A stretch of 64,000 nucleotides of DNA, taken from assembly GCA_963733265.1 (NCBI GenBank), contig CAVTCF010000003.1:62001-126000 (forward strand), read 5' to 3'. The translations under genes and the position numbers were made by a program. Every line of letters begins with the position of its first letter. Position 1 is the stretch's first letter. The notes under the pieces are model-generated. The model was not told the origin of the DNA and ran no database searches. It saw nothing but the letters and a program-made list of their open reading frames with translations. Source of the stretch: PALSA-1006 sp963733265. Its GTDB lineage: Bacteria; Pseudomonadota; Gammaproteobacteria; Burkholderiales; Gallionellaceae. Shown piece after piece: positions 6,818 to 14,930 of the stretch.

Positions 6818-8755
6818 ATGAAGTGCCGATTTATTTTTGTCTATTTGTTGCTGTTTTTCTCTGCATCAGCAGTAGCAGATGAGCTGCCCTCAGCGCATGC
6901 GGCAGACATTGCCAAGATGCTTGAGCTGGCGAATCACGCACAACTTTCGCAGCGCCCCGAATGGCGCAAGATCAATTTGTATCAATCCACGATGGGAGGT
7001 ATCACAAGCCATGTGGACGATCCCACCTATTTCCTGGCGCCCAATGGCAAGCATGACCCGCAAGCTGAATTAGAGGCCGACATACGCGGTGCGTTTGATG
7101 ATTCAATGGCCAAAACGAGTCGCCAACCCAATGTGTGCCGTTTTATTGCGCGTTATCAATTTTTGAGCCGCAGCATGAAAGAGCTTGGCTTCAACTACAC
7201 GCCCATGAGTTGCGAGGGCTTTGAAAAGTGGAAGTCGGGCATCGCCAAGCACCGCGCCACGCTTATTTTTGCTTCTGTTTATCTCAATAGCCCCGCGTCT
7301 ATGTATGGGCATGCCTTTATCCGTCTCGACAGTGACAAGCCGGGAGAATACAACCGGCTTAACGATGCAACCCTGGGCTATTCGGTGCAGGCAAGCAGTG
7401 ATGCCGGTGTGATGTTTTTGGTGCGCAGTCTGTTTGGTGCATATCCCGGCTCGTTTGTCTTCGTGCCGTACTACATGAAAATGCGCGAATACTCTGATCT
7501 GGAAAACCGCGATCTGTGGGAATATCAAACCAATTTAAGCGGCGAAGAAATTGAACGCATGCTCGCCTTCGTTTGGGAGCAAAGTTTCACCTACATGAAC
7601 TATTACTTCTTCGATGACAATTGCGCTTTTATGTTGCTGGCTACATTTGAGGCGGCGCGCCCGAGCCTGAATCTGATCGACCAGGCCAAACCCTGGTTTA
7701 TCCCTTTGGACATCGTCAAGATTGTGCAAGAGCAACCCGGCCTCGTTGAACAAATTCATTACCGGCCATCGCAATACAATACACTGGTGCAAAATTACAA
7801 TGCAGCATCCAAACAAGAAAGGCAAGTGGTATTGGCGCTACTGGACGACGACAAACCCCTTGCTGATTTGAGAACCTTGGGTGCGCCACAACAAGCGCGG
7901 ATTCTGGATTTAACTTTGGGGGTCTCCGAATATCAGCGCAACCAAAAGCATTCCGAAGCCGAGGCGGCTGCTATTAGTGAGCGTCAAATTAAACTATCCG
8001 GCGTGCGCAGCAAGGTCGATGCCGAATCCGGCTACAAAGATAAAGTGCCTCCGGCGCAACGGCCTGACGAAGGCCACGGCTCAATACGTACCGGCCTGGC
8101 AGAGGGGCAGGTGGGGACGTCTTCCTACACGCAACTGAATTTTCGTGGCGGCTATCACGACAGTCTGGACCCGCAAAGTGGCTTCGGACTGGGTGCTAGC
8201 TCCAAGATGGTCGATCTGTATCTGCGCGTAAATTCGAATCAACTTCGTTTTCAACGGCTGGATCTTTTTGATGTGTTTTCACCTTCGGTACAAACTGAAT
8301 GGTTCAAACCGCAGACGATCAAGATGAATGTTTCAATCCAGAGGCAAGTTCTGCAAAACGACGGACTGTCACCGACTGCGCTGCGCTTTCAAGTTGGCGC
8401 GGGCAACAGCTATTCGCTGAGTGATGATGCGCGTGGCTATATTCTGGCCGACAGCTTAACCAGTTTAAATTCGTCATCCTCTTTGGGCGTTGGCCCCACA
8501 ATAGGCGCGATATGGTCGATCACGCCAAAGTTGCGCACAGAGTTAATTTCAAATACTTACTGGAATACACTGGGCACTTCGCTGGGCGGCGAAAAAGATG
8601 TTTGGTCGTTTAAAATAACCGCGGGTCTGGCGTGGGATGTATTCAATAATCAAAACAACCTGCGCCTGAATATTGTCCGTCAGGGACAAAGTAGCAGCAG
8701 CGATCCTTCAGTCAATTCCACGGATGCGCAGTTGGCTTACTTCCATTATTTTTGA
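6818..8755 (+). CDS. Lnb N-terminal periplasmic domain (DUF4105) protein
   Basis: 645-aa exported protein. A signal peptide ends near residue 20 (FSASAVADE). The DUF4105/Lnb_N domain follows, with its two best conserved sites: GHAFIRLDS (~164) and YYFFDDNCAFML (~262-273), giving the His and Cys pair typical of the family. The C-terminal third has alternating hydrophobic strands ending in AYFHYF and looks like a beta-barrel or beta-rich domain, so outer-membrane anchoring is possible. The domain is shared with the lipoprotein transacylase Lnb of Gram-positive bacteria; whether this protein acts on lipids is not shown. The start at 6818 is chosen because of the signal peptide and because the upstream frame is repeat DNA. 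Confidence 0.8.
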   Translation: MKCRFIFVYLLLFFSASAVADELPSAHAADIAKMLELANHAQLSQRPEWRKINLYQSTMGGITSHVDDPTYFLAPNGKHDPQAELEADIRGAFDDSMAKTSRQPNVCRFIARYQFLSRSMKELGFNYTPMSCEGFEKWKSGIAKHRATLIFASVYLNSPASMYGHAFIRLDSDKPGEYNRLNDATLGYSVQASSDAGVMFLVRSLFGAYPGSFVFVPYYMKMREYSDLENRDLWEYQTNLSGEEIERMLAFVWEQSFTYMNYYFFDDNCAFMLLATFEAARPSLNLIDQAKPWFIPLDIVKIVQEQPGLVEQIHYRPSQYNTLVQNYNAASKQERQVVLALLDDDKPLADLRTLGAPQQARILDLTLGVSEYQRNQKHSEAEAAAISERQIKLSGVRSKVDAESGYKDKVPPAQRPDEGHGSIRTGLAEGQVGTSSYTQLNFRGGYHDSLDPQSGFGLGASSKMVDLYLRVNSNQLRFQRLDLFDVFSPSVQTEWFKPQTIKMNVSIQRQVLQNDGLSPTALRFQVGAGNSYSLSDDARGYILADSLTSLNSSSSLGVGPTIGAIWSITPKLRTELISNTYWNTLGTSLGGEKDVWSFKITAGLAWDVFNNQNNLRLNIVRQGQSSSSDPSVNSTDAQLAYFHYF

Positions 8756-8764
8756 TTTAAATAA

Positions 8765-8788
8765 CGTCATCCCCGCGCGGGGATGACG
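8765..8788. repeat. perfect 24-bp palindrome between convergent genes
   Basis: CGTCATCCCC GCGC GGGGATGACG, with no mismatch, placed between two convergent genes. It resembles the common GTCATCCCCGCG repeat. It may act as a bidirectional transcription stop, although it lacks a T run. Confidence 0.75.
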
Positions 8789-8806
8789 GTTTCAAAACCT
8801 GTTAGT

Positions 8807-9307
8807 TTAAAATTGGATGTTGGCTCCAAGCGTCAGCCCGGTCCAACTGTTTACGTTGGCTTCAACGTTGATGTTCGATTTCACGTCATATTGCACTCCG
8901 GCGATGAAATAGATTCCGCCGACTGAAGGGCTGGCAAGCCCGTTACAAATATTGCCCGAGCAAGAGGTGGTGCCGAAACCCAAACCCAATCCTGCAAAGG
9001 GATGAATCTTGCTATCCAATTTCAACGCTTTGTTGAAGTCATAGTCCGCACTGGCATAGAAGTCGTTATATCCCCACGAATAGCTTGAGGGGCCGTTGTA
9101 GTCCCTGGAGTAGCGGTCATAACCGAAACGCACTTTAACCGGCTCATTGTTGACCTGATCCGAAACATTGTAATCAGCGTGGATAGCAAGCACACTTGTA
9201 TAATCAAACCCGACACCGACACCCGCACTCCATTTAGTTTGATCTGCGGCAATGGCGGGTGCGGCAATCGAGGCAGACAGTACAAAAGCTAACAGCGTTT
9301 TTTTCAT
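8807..9307 (-). CDS. outer-membrane beta-barrel protein
   Basis: 166 aa with a signal peptide (cleavage after IAAPAIAA, ~21). The mature part is a series of alternating polar and aromatic strands (WSAGVGVGFDYTS, VKVRFGYDRYSRDY, FYASADYDF, FAGLGLGFG) and ends in Phe (LTLGANIQF), the usual signal for the BAM complex. Size and pattern fit an eight-stranded OmpA/OmpW- or opacity-like barrel. Two Cys in GTTSCSGNICNG could form a disulfide in a loop. No ligand can be assigned. It is convergent with the Lnb-domain gene. Confidence 0.75.
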   Translation of the reverse strand: MKKTLLAFVLSASIAAPAIAADQTKWSAGVGVGFDYTSVLAIHADYNVSDQVNNEPVKVRFGYDRYSRDYNGPSSYSWGYNDFYASADYDFNKALKLDSKIHPFAGLGLGFGTTSCSGNICNGLASPSVGGIYFIAGVQYDVKSNINVEANVNSWTGLTLGANIQF

Positions 9308-9385
9308 CGTTACTCCTTTTTAAAAAATTGATGGGATTATGCGGGCGGAAATATACCAAAATTATGCGGATAAATTTGTTGGCAG

Positions 9386-9808
9386 TCAGCTTGACGGCAG
9401 CATAAAAGCAATGGCCGCATAACGCGCGAATTTACCGATCATCATGAACAACGCGGCATAAAACGGATTAAGCCTTAACCATCCGGCGGCGACACAGAGC
9501 GGATCACCGATAATCGGCGCCCACGCGAACAGCAGCGCGGGAGTACCGTACTTTTGAACTTTGTCGACATGTTTGAGTTTCTGCGTAAGCGGTAGCAATC
9601 TCCCCATACCGAAAGAGATCATCCCGCCCAGCGTATTGCCAAGCGTACCCAGAAATAGCGCAGGCCAGAATAATTCCGGATGAAGTTTTAACACGCCGAC
9701 CAGCACCAACTCAGAGCCTCCCGGCAACAGTGTTGCTCCGAGCAAACTGGAAATAAATAGTCCCCATAGACTGAGATCGTTGGAGAAGAAGTGGGTAAAG
9801 GTGTCCAA
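9386..9808 (-). CDS. YqaA-like membrane protein (VTT/DedA-related)
   Basis: 140-aa inner-membrane protein with three or four hydrophobic segments and the short VTT/YqaA layout: SSLLGATLLPGGSELVLVG near residues 20-40, FLGTLGNTLGGMISFGMGR (~52-70) and FAWAPIIGDPLCVAAGWLR (~93-112). The Gly/Pro-rich re-entrant motifs are those of small DedA-superfamily proteins, which are linked to lipid scrambling and membrane homeostasis. The substrate is unknown. It sits between an outer-membrane protein gene and a repeat region. Confidence 0.8.
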   Translation of the reverse strand: MDTFTHFFSNDLSLWGLFISSLLGATLLPGGSELVLVGVLKLHPELFWPALFLGTLGNTLGGMISFGMGRLLPLTQKLKHVDKVQKYGTPALLFAWAPIIGDPLCVAAGWLRLNPFYAALFMMIGKFARYAAIAFMLPSS

Positions 9809-9841
9809 ATGTTATGACGAAGGTAGAGTTACTTTTCGCAA

Positions 9842-10020
9842 ATTCCCTCTCCCGCAGGCGGGATAACCAGCGACTTAGCTGCGGTTTTTTGCAGTTTAGT
9901 CGAATGGCTAGTTATTCCATCCAGAGGGTTAGGGTGAGGGGCGTTGAGTATTAAATATTCATTTTCATAGCACAGCCCCTCATCCCCAACCCTTCCCCCG
10001 CCTGCGGGGGAAGGGAGTGA
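9842..10020. repeat. REP-like element (family A), interrupted by a hairpin element
   Basis: Left hairpin CCCTCTCCCGCAGGCGGGA (from 9845) and its continuation GAGGGTTAGGGTGAGGGG (from 9924) are separated by a 60-bp palindromic insert (9864-9923). The right, inverted half is CCCCTCATCCCCAACCC followed by TTCCCCCGCCTGCGGGGGAA. It lies just after the lpdA stop codon. Confidence 0.8.
9861..9918 (+). repeat. 58-bp hairpin element, copy 2
   Basis: An imperfect palindrome from GGATAACCAGC to GCTAGTTATTCC. The inner stem is CGACTTAGCTGC/GCAGTTTAGTCG around a T-rich loop. Its reverse complement aligns almost without gaps to 14144-14199, keeping ACTAGCCATTC and GCTGGTTAT while the stem sequence differs. 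It interrupts a family A repeat. Confidence 0.7.
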
Positions 10021-10024
10021 CGAG

Positions 10025-11773
10025 TTAGCGTTTTTTCTTCGGAGCCAGTAGATCAGTAATCGTACCCTCAGCCATTTCCGCAGCGAAGCACAGTGTTTCC
10101 GACAAGGTTGGATGCGGGTGAATTGTCAGACCGATGTCTTCCATATCCGCCCCCATTTCCAGTGCCAGTACGCCTTCAGCGATCAGTTCACCCGCATTGA
10201 CACCGACAATACCCAGGCCGAGAATGCGGCGTGATACCGGGTCGAGCAGCACTTTGGTTGATCCTTCCTCGCGTGCAATAGAAAGCGCACGACCGGAAGC
10301 TGCCCAAGGGAATGATGCTTTCTCATATTCGATACCCTGCGCTTTGGCTTGGGTTTCGGTCAGCCCCATCCAGGCGATTTCAGGATCAGTGTAAGCGACG
10401 GAAGGAATGGTCAGCGGTTCAAAGAAAGATTTATGTCCGGCGATATTTTCCGCAGCCACTTTGCCTTCATGTACCGCTTTGTGTGCCAGCATCGGGTCGC
10501 CCACAATATCGCCGATAGCGAAAATGTGCGGCACGTTGGTGCGTTGCTGTTTGTCCACCGGAATAAAGCCGCGTTCGTTTACGGTCAAGCCCGCCGCTTC
10601 GGCAGCGATCTCGCGGCCATTTGGACGGCGACCCACCGCCATCAACACGCGGTCATAAAGCTGCGGTTCGGGGGCCTGCTCGCCTTCGAAGGTGACTTTC
10701 AGGCCAGTCTTCAACGCTTCGATCTTGGTCACTTTGGTCTTGAGGTAAATCGCTTCATAGCGTTTTGCGATGCGGCTATGCAGCGGCTTGACCAAGTCTT
10801 TATCCGCACCCGGCATGAGTTGATCCATCAACTCAACCACGGAAATTTTCGAGCCGAGCGCATCGTAAACGGTACCCATTTCCAAACCAATAATGCCGCC
10901 GCCGATAATGAGCAGACGCTTTGGCACGTCTTGCAAGGCCAGCGCACCGGTGGAGTCGATGATGCGCGGATCGTCATAAGGGAAGCCGGGAATGCGCGCC
11001 ACGCTGGAACCGGCAGCGACAATCGCATTGTCGAACGAAACTGTTTTAACGCCATCGGGGGTATTTACTTCCAGCATATTGGGCGAAGTAAATTTCGCGG
11101 TGCCGCGTACGACTTGCACTTTGCGCTGTTTCGCCAATGCCGACAAACCGCCGGTGAGCTTGCCGATGACACTTTCTTTCCAAGTGCGAATAGCATCAAT
11201 GTCGATTTTAGGTTTGGCAAAGGTGACACCATGATGGCTCACTTCTTCGGCTTCGTTGATGACCTTGGCAACATGCAGCAGTGCTTTGGAAGGGATGCAA
11301 CCCACGTTGAGGCACACACCACCCAATTTGGATTGTTTTTCGATCAACACCACTTGTTTGCCCAGATCGGCAGCGCGGAATGCCGCAGTGTATCCGCCGG
11401 GGCCGGCACCGAGCACTACTACTTCCGCGTGGATGTCGCCTTTGGTGAAGGCAGCGGGCTTCGGCAGAGGGGCTTCGGGGATGGACGGAGTTGCCGGCTT
11501 TATTTGATCCTGAATCGGTGCTGCCAAATTCTCTTCTGTTTCCAGTGTCAAAATAACCGAGCCTTGACCCACTTTATCGCCGTTCTTGATCTTGACTTCC
11601 TTGACTATACCGGCAACAGGTGAGGGAACATCCAATGTTGCCTTGTCTGTCTCAAGTGTAATGAGCGCTTGTTCCTTTTCTACGGCCTCACCGGCTATTA
11701 CGGCAACGTCAATAACGGCGACTTCTGTGAAGTTTCCAATGTCGGGTACTTTTATTTCGATGGTGTGGCTCAT
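10025..11773 (-). CDS. lpdA: dihydrolipoyl dehydrogenase with N-terminal lipoyl domain
   Basis: E3 flavoenzyme that reoxidises dihydrolipoamide in pyruvate or 2-oxoglutarate dehydrogenase complexes. At 582 aa it is ~110 residues longer than plain E3, because an N-terminal lipoyl domain is fused: the lipoylated Lys is in ETDKATLDVP (K44). A Pro/Ala linker follows (~80-112). The FAD-binding GAGPGGYTAA, redox pair GGVCLNVGCIPSK (~150-162), NAD-binding IIGGGIIGLEMG and the catalytic HPHPTLSE near the C-terminus are all present. This fusion is common for the pyruvate dehydrogenase E3 in betaproteobacteria. aceE and aceF, its usual partners, are not adjacent; the upstream neighbour is proA, beyond a repeat. 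Confidence 0.95.
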   Translation of the reverse strand: MSHTIEIKVPDIGNFTEVAVIDVAVIAGEAVEKEQALITLETDKATLDVPSPVAGIVKEVKIKNGDKVGQGSVILTLETEENLAAPIQDQIKPATPSIPEAPLPKPAAFTKGDIHAEVVVLGAGPGGYTAAFRAADLGKQVVLIEKQSKLGGVCLNVGCIPSKALLHVAKVINEAEEVSHHGVTFAKPKIDIDAIRTWKESVIGKLTGGLSALAKQRKVQVVRGTAKFTSPNMLEVNTPDGVKTVSFDNAIVAAGSSVARIPGFPYDDPRIIDSTGALALQDVPKRLLIIGGGIIGLEMGTVYDALGSKISVVELMDQLMPGADKDLVKPLHSRIAKRYEAIYLKTKVTKIEALKTGLKVTFEGEQAPEPQLYDRVLMAVGRRPNGREIAAEAAGLTVNERGFIPVDKQQRTNVPHIFAIGDIVGDPMLAHKAVHEGKVAAENIAGHKSFFEPLTIPSVAYTDPEIAWMGLTETQAKAQGIEYEKASFPWAASGRALSIAREEGSTKVLLDPVSRRILGLGIVGVNAGELIAEGVLALEMGADMEDIGLTIHPHPTLSETLCFAAEMAEGTITDLLAPKKKR

Positions 11774-11799
11774 TTATTTTTTTCCTCTTATGTTTTTAA

Positions 11800-11900
11800 T
11801 CCCCTCCCCTCTTGAGGGGGAGGGCTAGGGAGGGGGTGAAAGCGTGTCATCCAATGAGACAACCCCCGTCCTAACCTTCCCCTTGGCAGGGGGAAGGTAC
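11800..11900. repeat. REP-like element (family A) between proA and lpdA
   Basis: CCCCTCCCCTCTTGAGGGGGA followed by GGGCTAGGGAGGGGG, a short spacer, then the inverted half ACCCCCGTCCTAACC with TTCCCCTTGGCAGGGGGAA. It fills nearly all of the 134-bp gap between the two genes. Confidence 0.85.
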
Positions 11901-11907
11901 CGTAATG

Positions 11908-13167
11908 TTAAACCCTTATTTGTCCGCTACCCAATACTATGTATTTCTGTGAAGTTAATCCTTCCAACCCAACCGGCCCGCGCGCATGAATTTTATCCGT
12001 GGAAATGCCGATCTCCGCCCCCAGCCCATACTCGAAGCCATCCGCAAAGCGCGTCGACGCATTTACCATCACGCTGGATGAATCGACCTCGCGCAGGAAG
12101 CGCATCGCGCTTGTATAATTTTCCGTCACGATACTGTCAGTGTGTTGCGAACTGTATTGGTTGATGTGTTCGATCGCTTCATCCAGATTAGCCACAACGC
12201 GCACGCTCAAGATCGGCGCGAGATATTCGGTTTGCCAATCAGCTTCTGTTGCCGCAGTCATTTGCGCAACCAATTTGCGCGCAGCTTCATCACCGCGAAG
12301 TTCCACATTCTTGTCCAAGTATATCTTGCCCAGTTCGGGCAACACTTTTGCCGCGACATTCGCATGTACCAGCAAAGTCTCCATTGCGTTGCACACGCCG
12401 TAACGGTGCGTCTTGGCATTATCGGCGATGCGAATTGCTTTCACCAAGTCGGCTTCGTCGTCTATATAGACATGGCAGATACCGTCGAGATGTTTGATCA
12501 CCGGAACCTTGGCTTCTTCGGAGATGCGGGCAATCAAACTCTTGCCGCCGCGAGGCACGATAATGTCCACATATTCCTTCATGGTAATCAGCTCACCCAC
12601 CGCAGCGCGGTCGGTGGTATTGACCACTTGCACAGCCGTTTCGGGCAAGCCAGCCGCCTTGAGACCCGCATGCACGCACACAGCAATGGCCTGGTTGGAA
12701 TAAATCGCTTCGGAGCCTCCGCGCAAAATCGCCGCATTGCCCGATTTCAGACACAAGCCCGCAGCATCTGCCGTCACATTGGGACGCGACTCGTAAATAA
12801 TGCCGATAACCCCGAGCGGCACGCGCATCTTGCCCACCTGAATACCGGAAGGTCGATACTTCAACTCGATAATTTCGCCTATAAGGTCCGGCAATTGCGC
12901 GATTTGCTGCAAGCCTTCGGCCATGCCGCGCACAGTTTTATCGGTGAGCGTAAGGCGGTCTACCGACGCGGCATCCAGACCATTGCTCTTGGCGGCGGCC
13001 ACATCTTTTGCATTGGCGGCAATCAGCTCCGCACTGCTATTGAGTATCGCGTCTGCAATAGCCAGTAGAGCGCGGTTTTTTACCGCGGTATCAGCCAGTG
13101 CCATCAGGCGCGAAGCAGCGCGAGCTTGTTGCCCGACCGACTTCATATATTGCTTAACGTCTTTCAT
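11908..13167 (-). CDS. proA: gamma-glutamyl phosphate reductase
   Basis: Second step of proline synthesis: NADPH-dependent reduction of glutamyl-5-phosphate to the semialdehyde. From the ATG at 13167 it is 419 aa, matching the family; a purine-rich ribosome site (GGAAGC) precedes it, and the frame upstream to 13212 is not needed. Aldehyde-dehydrogenase-fold features include IGIIYESRPNVTADAAGLC, LKSGNAAILRGGSEA, the IVPRGGKSLI loop and the catalytic Cys in YGVCNAMETLL (~255). proB is not in the neighbourhood. A family A repeat follows its stop codon. Confidence 0.96.
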   Translation of the reverse strand: MKDVKQYMKSVGQQARAASRLMALADTAVKNRALLAIADAILNSSAELIAANAKDVAAAKSNGLDAASVDRLTLTDKTVRGMAEGLQQIAQLPDLIGEIIELKYRPSGIQVGKMRVPLGVIGIIYESRPNVTADAAGLCLKSGNAAILRGGSEAIYSNQAIAVCVHAGLKAAGLPETAVQVVNTTDRAAVGELITMKEYVDIIVPRGGKSLIARISEEAKVPVIKHLDGICHVYIDDEADLVKAIRIADNAKTHRYGVCNAMETLLVHANVAAKVLPELGKIYLDKNVELRGDEAARKLVAQMTAATEADWQTEYLAPILSVRVVANLDEAIEHINQYSSQHTDSIVTENYTSAMRFLREVDSSSVMVNASTRFADGFEYGLGAEIGISTDKIHARGPVGLEGLTSQKYIVLGSGQIRV

Positions 13168-13300
13168 GATGCTTCCGAGATTGCGAATGGGGCGTATTTT
13201 AGCATCCCGCATGGGATAGAATGCGAGCCTTATTTAACCGTAATGAATCATCATTAAACCTTAACGAAGAAATGGTTAAGTTGAATTACATGGAACCCAA

Positions 13301-14101
13301 ATGTCCGATATTTTAAAAAAAATCCTTGCCGTAAAAGCACTGGAAGTTGCCGCCGCAAAGCCGGTTATGCCTTTGCCAAAATTGCGTGCAGAGGCCGAAG
13401 CTGCCGCGCCTGCGCGCGACTTTGTCGGGGCGCTGCGTGGCAAAATTGCTGCCGGGCAACCGGCCGTCATCGCTGAAATTAAAAAAGCCAGCCCCAGCAA
13501 GGGAGTCATTCGTGCCGACTTTCATCCCGCAGAAATAGCGCAGAGTTATGCCCGCCATGGCGCGGCCTGTTTATCTGTGCTTACTGACGAGCAGTTTTTT
13601 CAAGGCAGTGCCGAATTTCTTAAACAGGCACGCGCGGCCTGTAACTTGCCGGTTCTGCGCAAAGACTTCATGGTGGACGAATATCAAATTCTTGAAGCGC
13701 GAGCCATGGGAGCCGATGCCATTTTGCTGATCGCCTCGGCGCTGACATTGGGCCAGATGAAAAAGTTTGAGAAACTGGCTCATCAATTGGGCATGGCGGT
13801 ATTGGTCGAAGTGCATGACAGTGAAGAATTAAATATAGCCCTGCAACTGACCACACCGCTAATTGGAATTAACAACCGCAACCTGCATACTTTTGAAGTG
13901 AGCTTGCAAACCACGCTTGAATTATTATCGAACATTTCGCCGGATCGTATCGTAGTCACTGAAAGCGGTATTTTTACCGCACAGGATGTGAAATTGATGC
14001 GTGAAAATAAGGTCAATGCGTTTCTGGTGGGCGAGGCTTTTATGCGCGCGGAAGACCCGGGTGCAGAGCTGGCGCGGGTATTTTGCGAACCAGTACTATA
14101 A
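13301..14101 (+). CDS. trpC: indole-3-glycerol phosphate synthase
   Basis: TIM-barrel enzyme of tryptophan synthesis, 266 aa, monofunctional. Family motifs are VIAEIKKASPSKG (~54-66), SVLTDEQFFQGS, LRKDFMVDEYQI (~122), IGINNRNLHTFEV and VVTESGIF. The C-terminus FLVGEAFMRAEDPGAEL is intact. It is usually preceded by trpG and trpD, but here the upstream neighbour is a divergent proA, so it is isolated from them in this window. A second, decayed copy of its last ~100 bp lies at 14931-15030, behind a toxin-antitoxin module, which suggests an insertion or exchange at this 3' end. Confidence 0.96.
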   Translation: MSDILKKILAVKALEVAAAKPVMPLPKLRAEAEAAAPARDFVGALRGKIAAGQPAVIAEIKKASPSKGVIRADFHPAEIAQSYARHGAACLSVLTDEQFFQGSAEFLKQARAACNLPVLRKDFMVDEYQILEARAMGADAILLIASALTLGQMKKFEKLAHQLGMAVLVEVHDSEELNIALQLTTPLIGINNRNLHTFEVSLQTTLELLSNISPDRIVVTESGIFTAQDVKLMRENKVNAFLVGEAFMRAEDPGAELARVFCEPVL

Positions 14102-14143
14102 ACCCTGATTTTCCATTTGATTTGATCGTTCTCATACTCTGAT

Positions 14144-14199
14144 GGAACTACTAGCCATTCCGCTAAGCCCCAAAGTGCGGGGCAAGCGGCTGGTTATGC
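14144..14199 (-). repeat. 56-bp hairpin element, copy 1
   Basis: Imperfect palindrome starting GGAACTACTAGCCATTC and ending GCGGCTGGTTATGC. The stem is CCGC..GCCCC/GGGGC..GCGG around AAAGTGC. It is homologous to 9861-9918 in inverted orientation, with different but still paired stem bases. It lies just beyond the 3' end of the toxin gene, inside the segment that separates trpC from its decayed 3' copy. Confidence 0.7.
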
Positions 14200-14277
14200 G
14201 TGGGAACACCGCTTTAGATGCTCTGTGTCCCGATTTGTGAGGTTTGGCAACGCTGTGCTACGCGCGAAGGTTCACGC

Positions 14278-14571
14278 CTACCGCCTGCCACCGGCGTAGC
14301 CTGGCTTCCTGTGCTGATGGCGCACTATCAGGATACGAATGCTGCTTTCAAGATTTCGATATACGACCGAGAACGGAAAAACCTTTAGCGGAAATGTTCT
14401 GTGCCCTCTCGTCGTTGGCGTTCCGAGATTTGGATGCTCAACCAAGAGCTTGGTGACACGTTCAAATTCTTCGAGAAAACGTTCAGCGACCACTGAGCCA
14501 ACTTGTTCGCTGTAAAAATCCAGAGCCTTGGCGAAATCATGCTCCGCTCCGGGGTGGAGCGAGAAGGTCAT
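14278..14571 (-). CDS. RelE/ParE-family toxin
   Basis: 97-aa toxin of a type II toxin-antitoxin pair. The start at 14571 gives the normal ParE length and the typical beginning MTFSLHPGAEHDFAKALDFY; the family fold follows, with RFLEEFERVTKLLVEHPNLG and a beta-strand core TFPLKVFPFSVVYR ending in RILIVRHQHRKPGYAG. The ATG overlaps the antitoxin stop by 4 bases (ATGA), the usual antitoxin-first order. ParE-type toxins mostly poison gyrase and RelE-type ones cut mRNA; which applies here cannot be told from sequence. The pair lies between trpC and a remnant of a trpC 3' end. Confidence 0.85.
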   Translation of the reverse strand: MTFSLHPGAEHDFAKALDFYSEQVGSVVAERFLEEFERVTKLLVEHPNLGTPTTRGHRTFPLKVFPFSVVYRNLESSIRILIVRHQHRKPGYAGGRR

Positions 14572-14795
14572 CGCTGAATTCTTGCGCGAAGCCGGGCGAT
14601 GGCTTCCTGCCCTGAAACTGCCGAGACCGAACCGGATTCCAGTTCGGCTTCTCTGCGGTCTGCTTCTCGCTCCCACGCTTCCTCGACTTCGGGGTCTGAA
14701 TCAAGGCTGGCGATCAACCGCTCAAGCAAGTGTGATCGTTCAACAGGGGCTAACTGCAGGACTTCGGCTTCTAAGACTTCCAAGTTTGTACTCAC
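14568..14795 (-). CDS. antitoxin of the ParE-type module (addiction module component family)
   Basis: 75 aa from a GTG start at 14795, preceded by a GGGGG ribosome site; an open frame reaches further upstream to 14873, but the shorter form matches the size of the small 'addiction module component' antitoxins. The body VLQLAPVERSHLLERLIASL (~10-29) and the acidic stretch DPEVEEAWEREADRREAEL are typical: a helix that follows the pattern of these antitoxins, then a long charged helix that would wrap the toxin. It is the first gene of the pair and overlaps the toxin ATG. It probably represses its own promoter, as most such antitoxins do. Confidence 0.8.
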   Translation of the reverse strand: MSTNLEVLEAEVLQLAPVERSHLLERLIASLDSDPEVEEAWEREADRREAELESGSVSAVSGQEAIARLRARIQR

Positions 14796-14930
14796 GCTGA
14801 CCCCCAATGCGGTAGATGCTGACAGTTCACAGTTTAACACAGCGAGTACCACGCTTGGACTTGCCGTACCCAACCTATTTTTTGCAATTTTATTTGGCTA
14901 TGTCCGCAAATAGAGTTGGCTATTATTGGA
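14796..14930. other. gap upstream of the antitoxin gene, no gene seen
   Basis: About 135 bp. On the minus strand it must hold the antitoxin promoter. A short direct repeat AACTGT/GAACTGT at about 14818-14832 is a possible operator. No other structure is evident. Confidence 0.35.

Noticed and set aside
10349..11623. 424-aa open frame antisense to lpdA
   Set aside because: It lies entirely opposite a clear lpdA gene, has no recognisable domain and has His/Arg-rich composition typical of antisense frames.
12142..13068. 308-aa open frame antisense to proA
   Set aside because: Complete overlap with proA on the other strand; low-information His/Arg/Gln-rich composition; no start context.
14144..14199. 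Integron attC site next to the toxin-antitoxin pair
   Set aside because: The hairpin, its place behind the toxin gene and ends like GCATAAC suggested an attC, but the outer boxes do not match RYYYAAC/GTTRRRY on both sides, there is no integron integrase, and a homologous hairpin lies in a REP element without a cassette.
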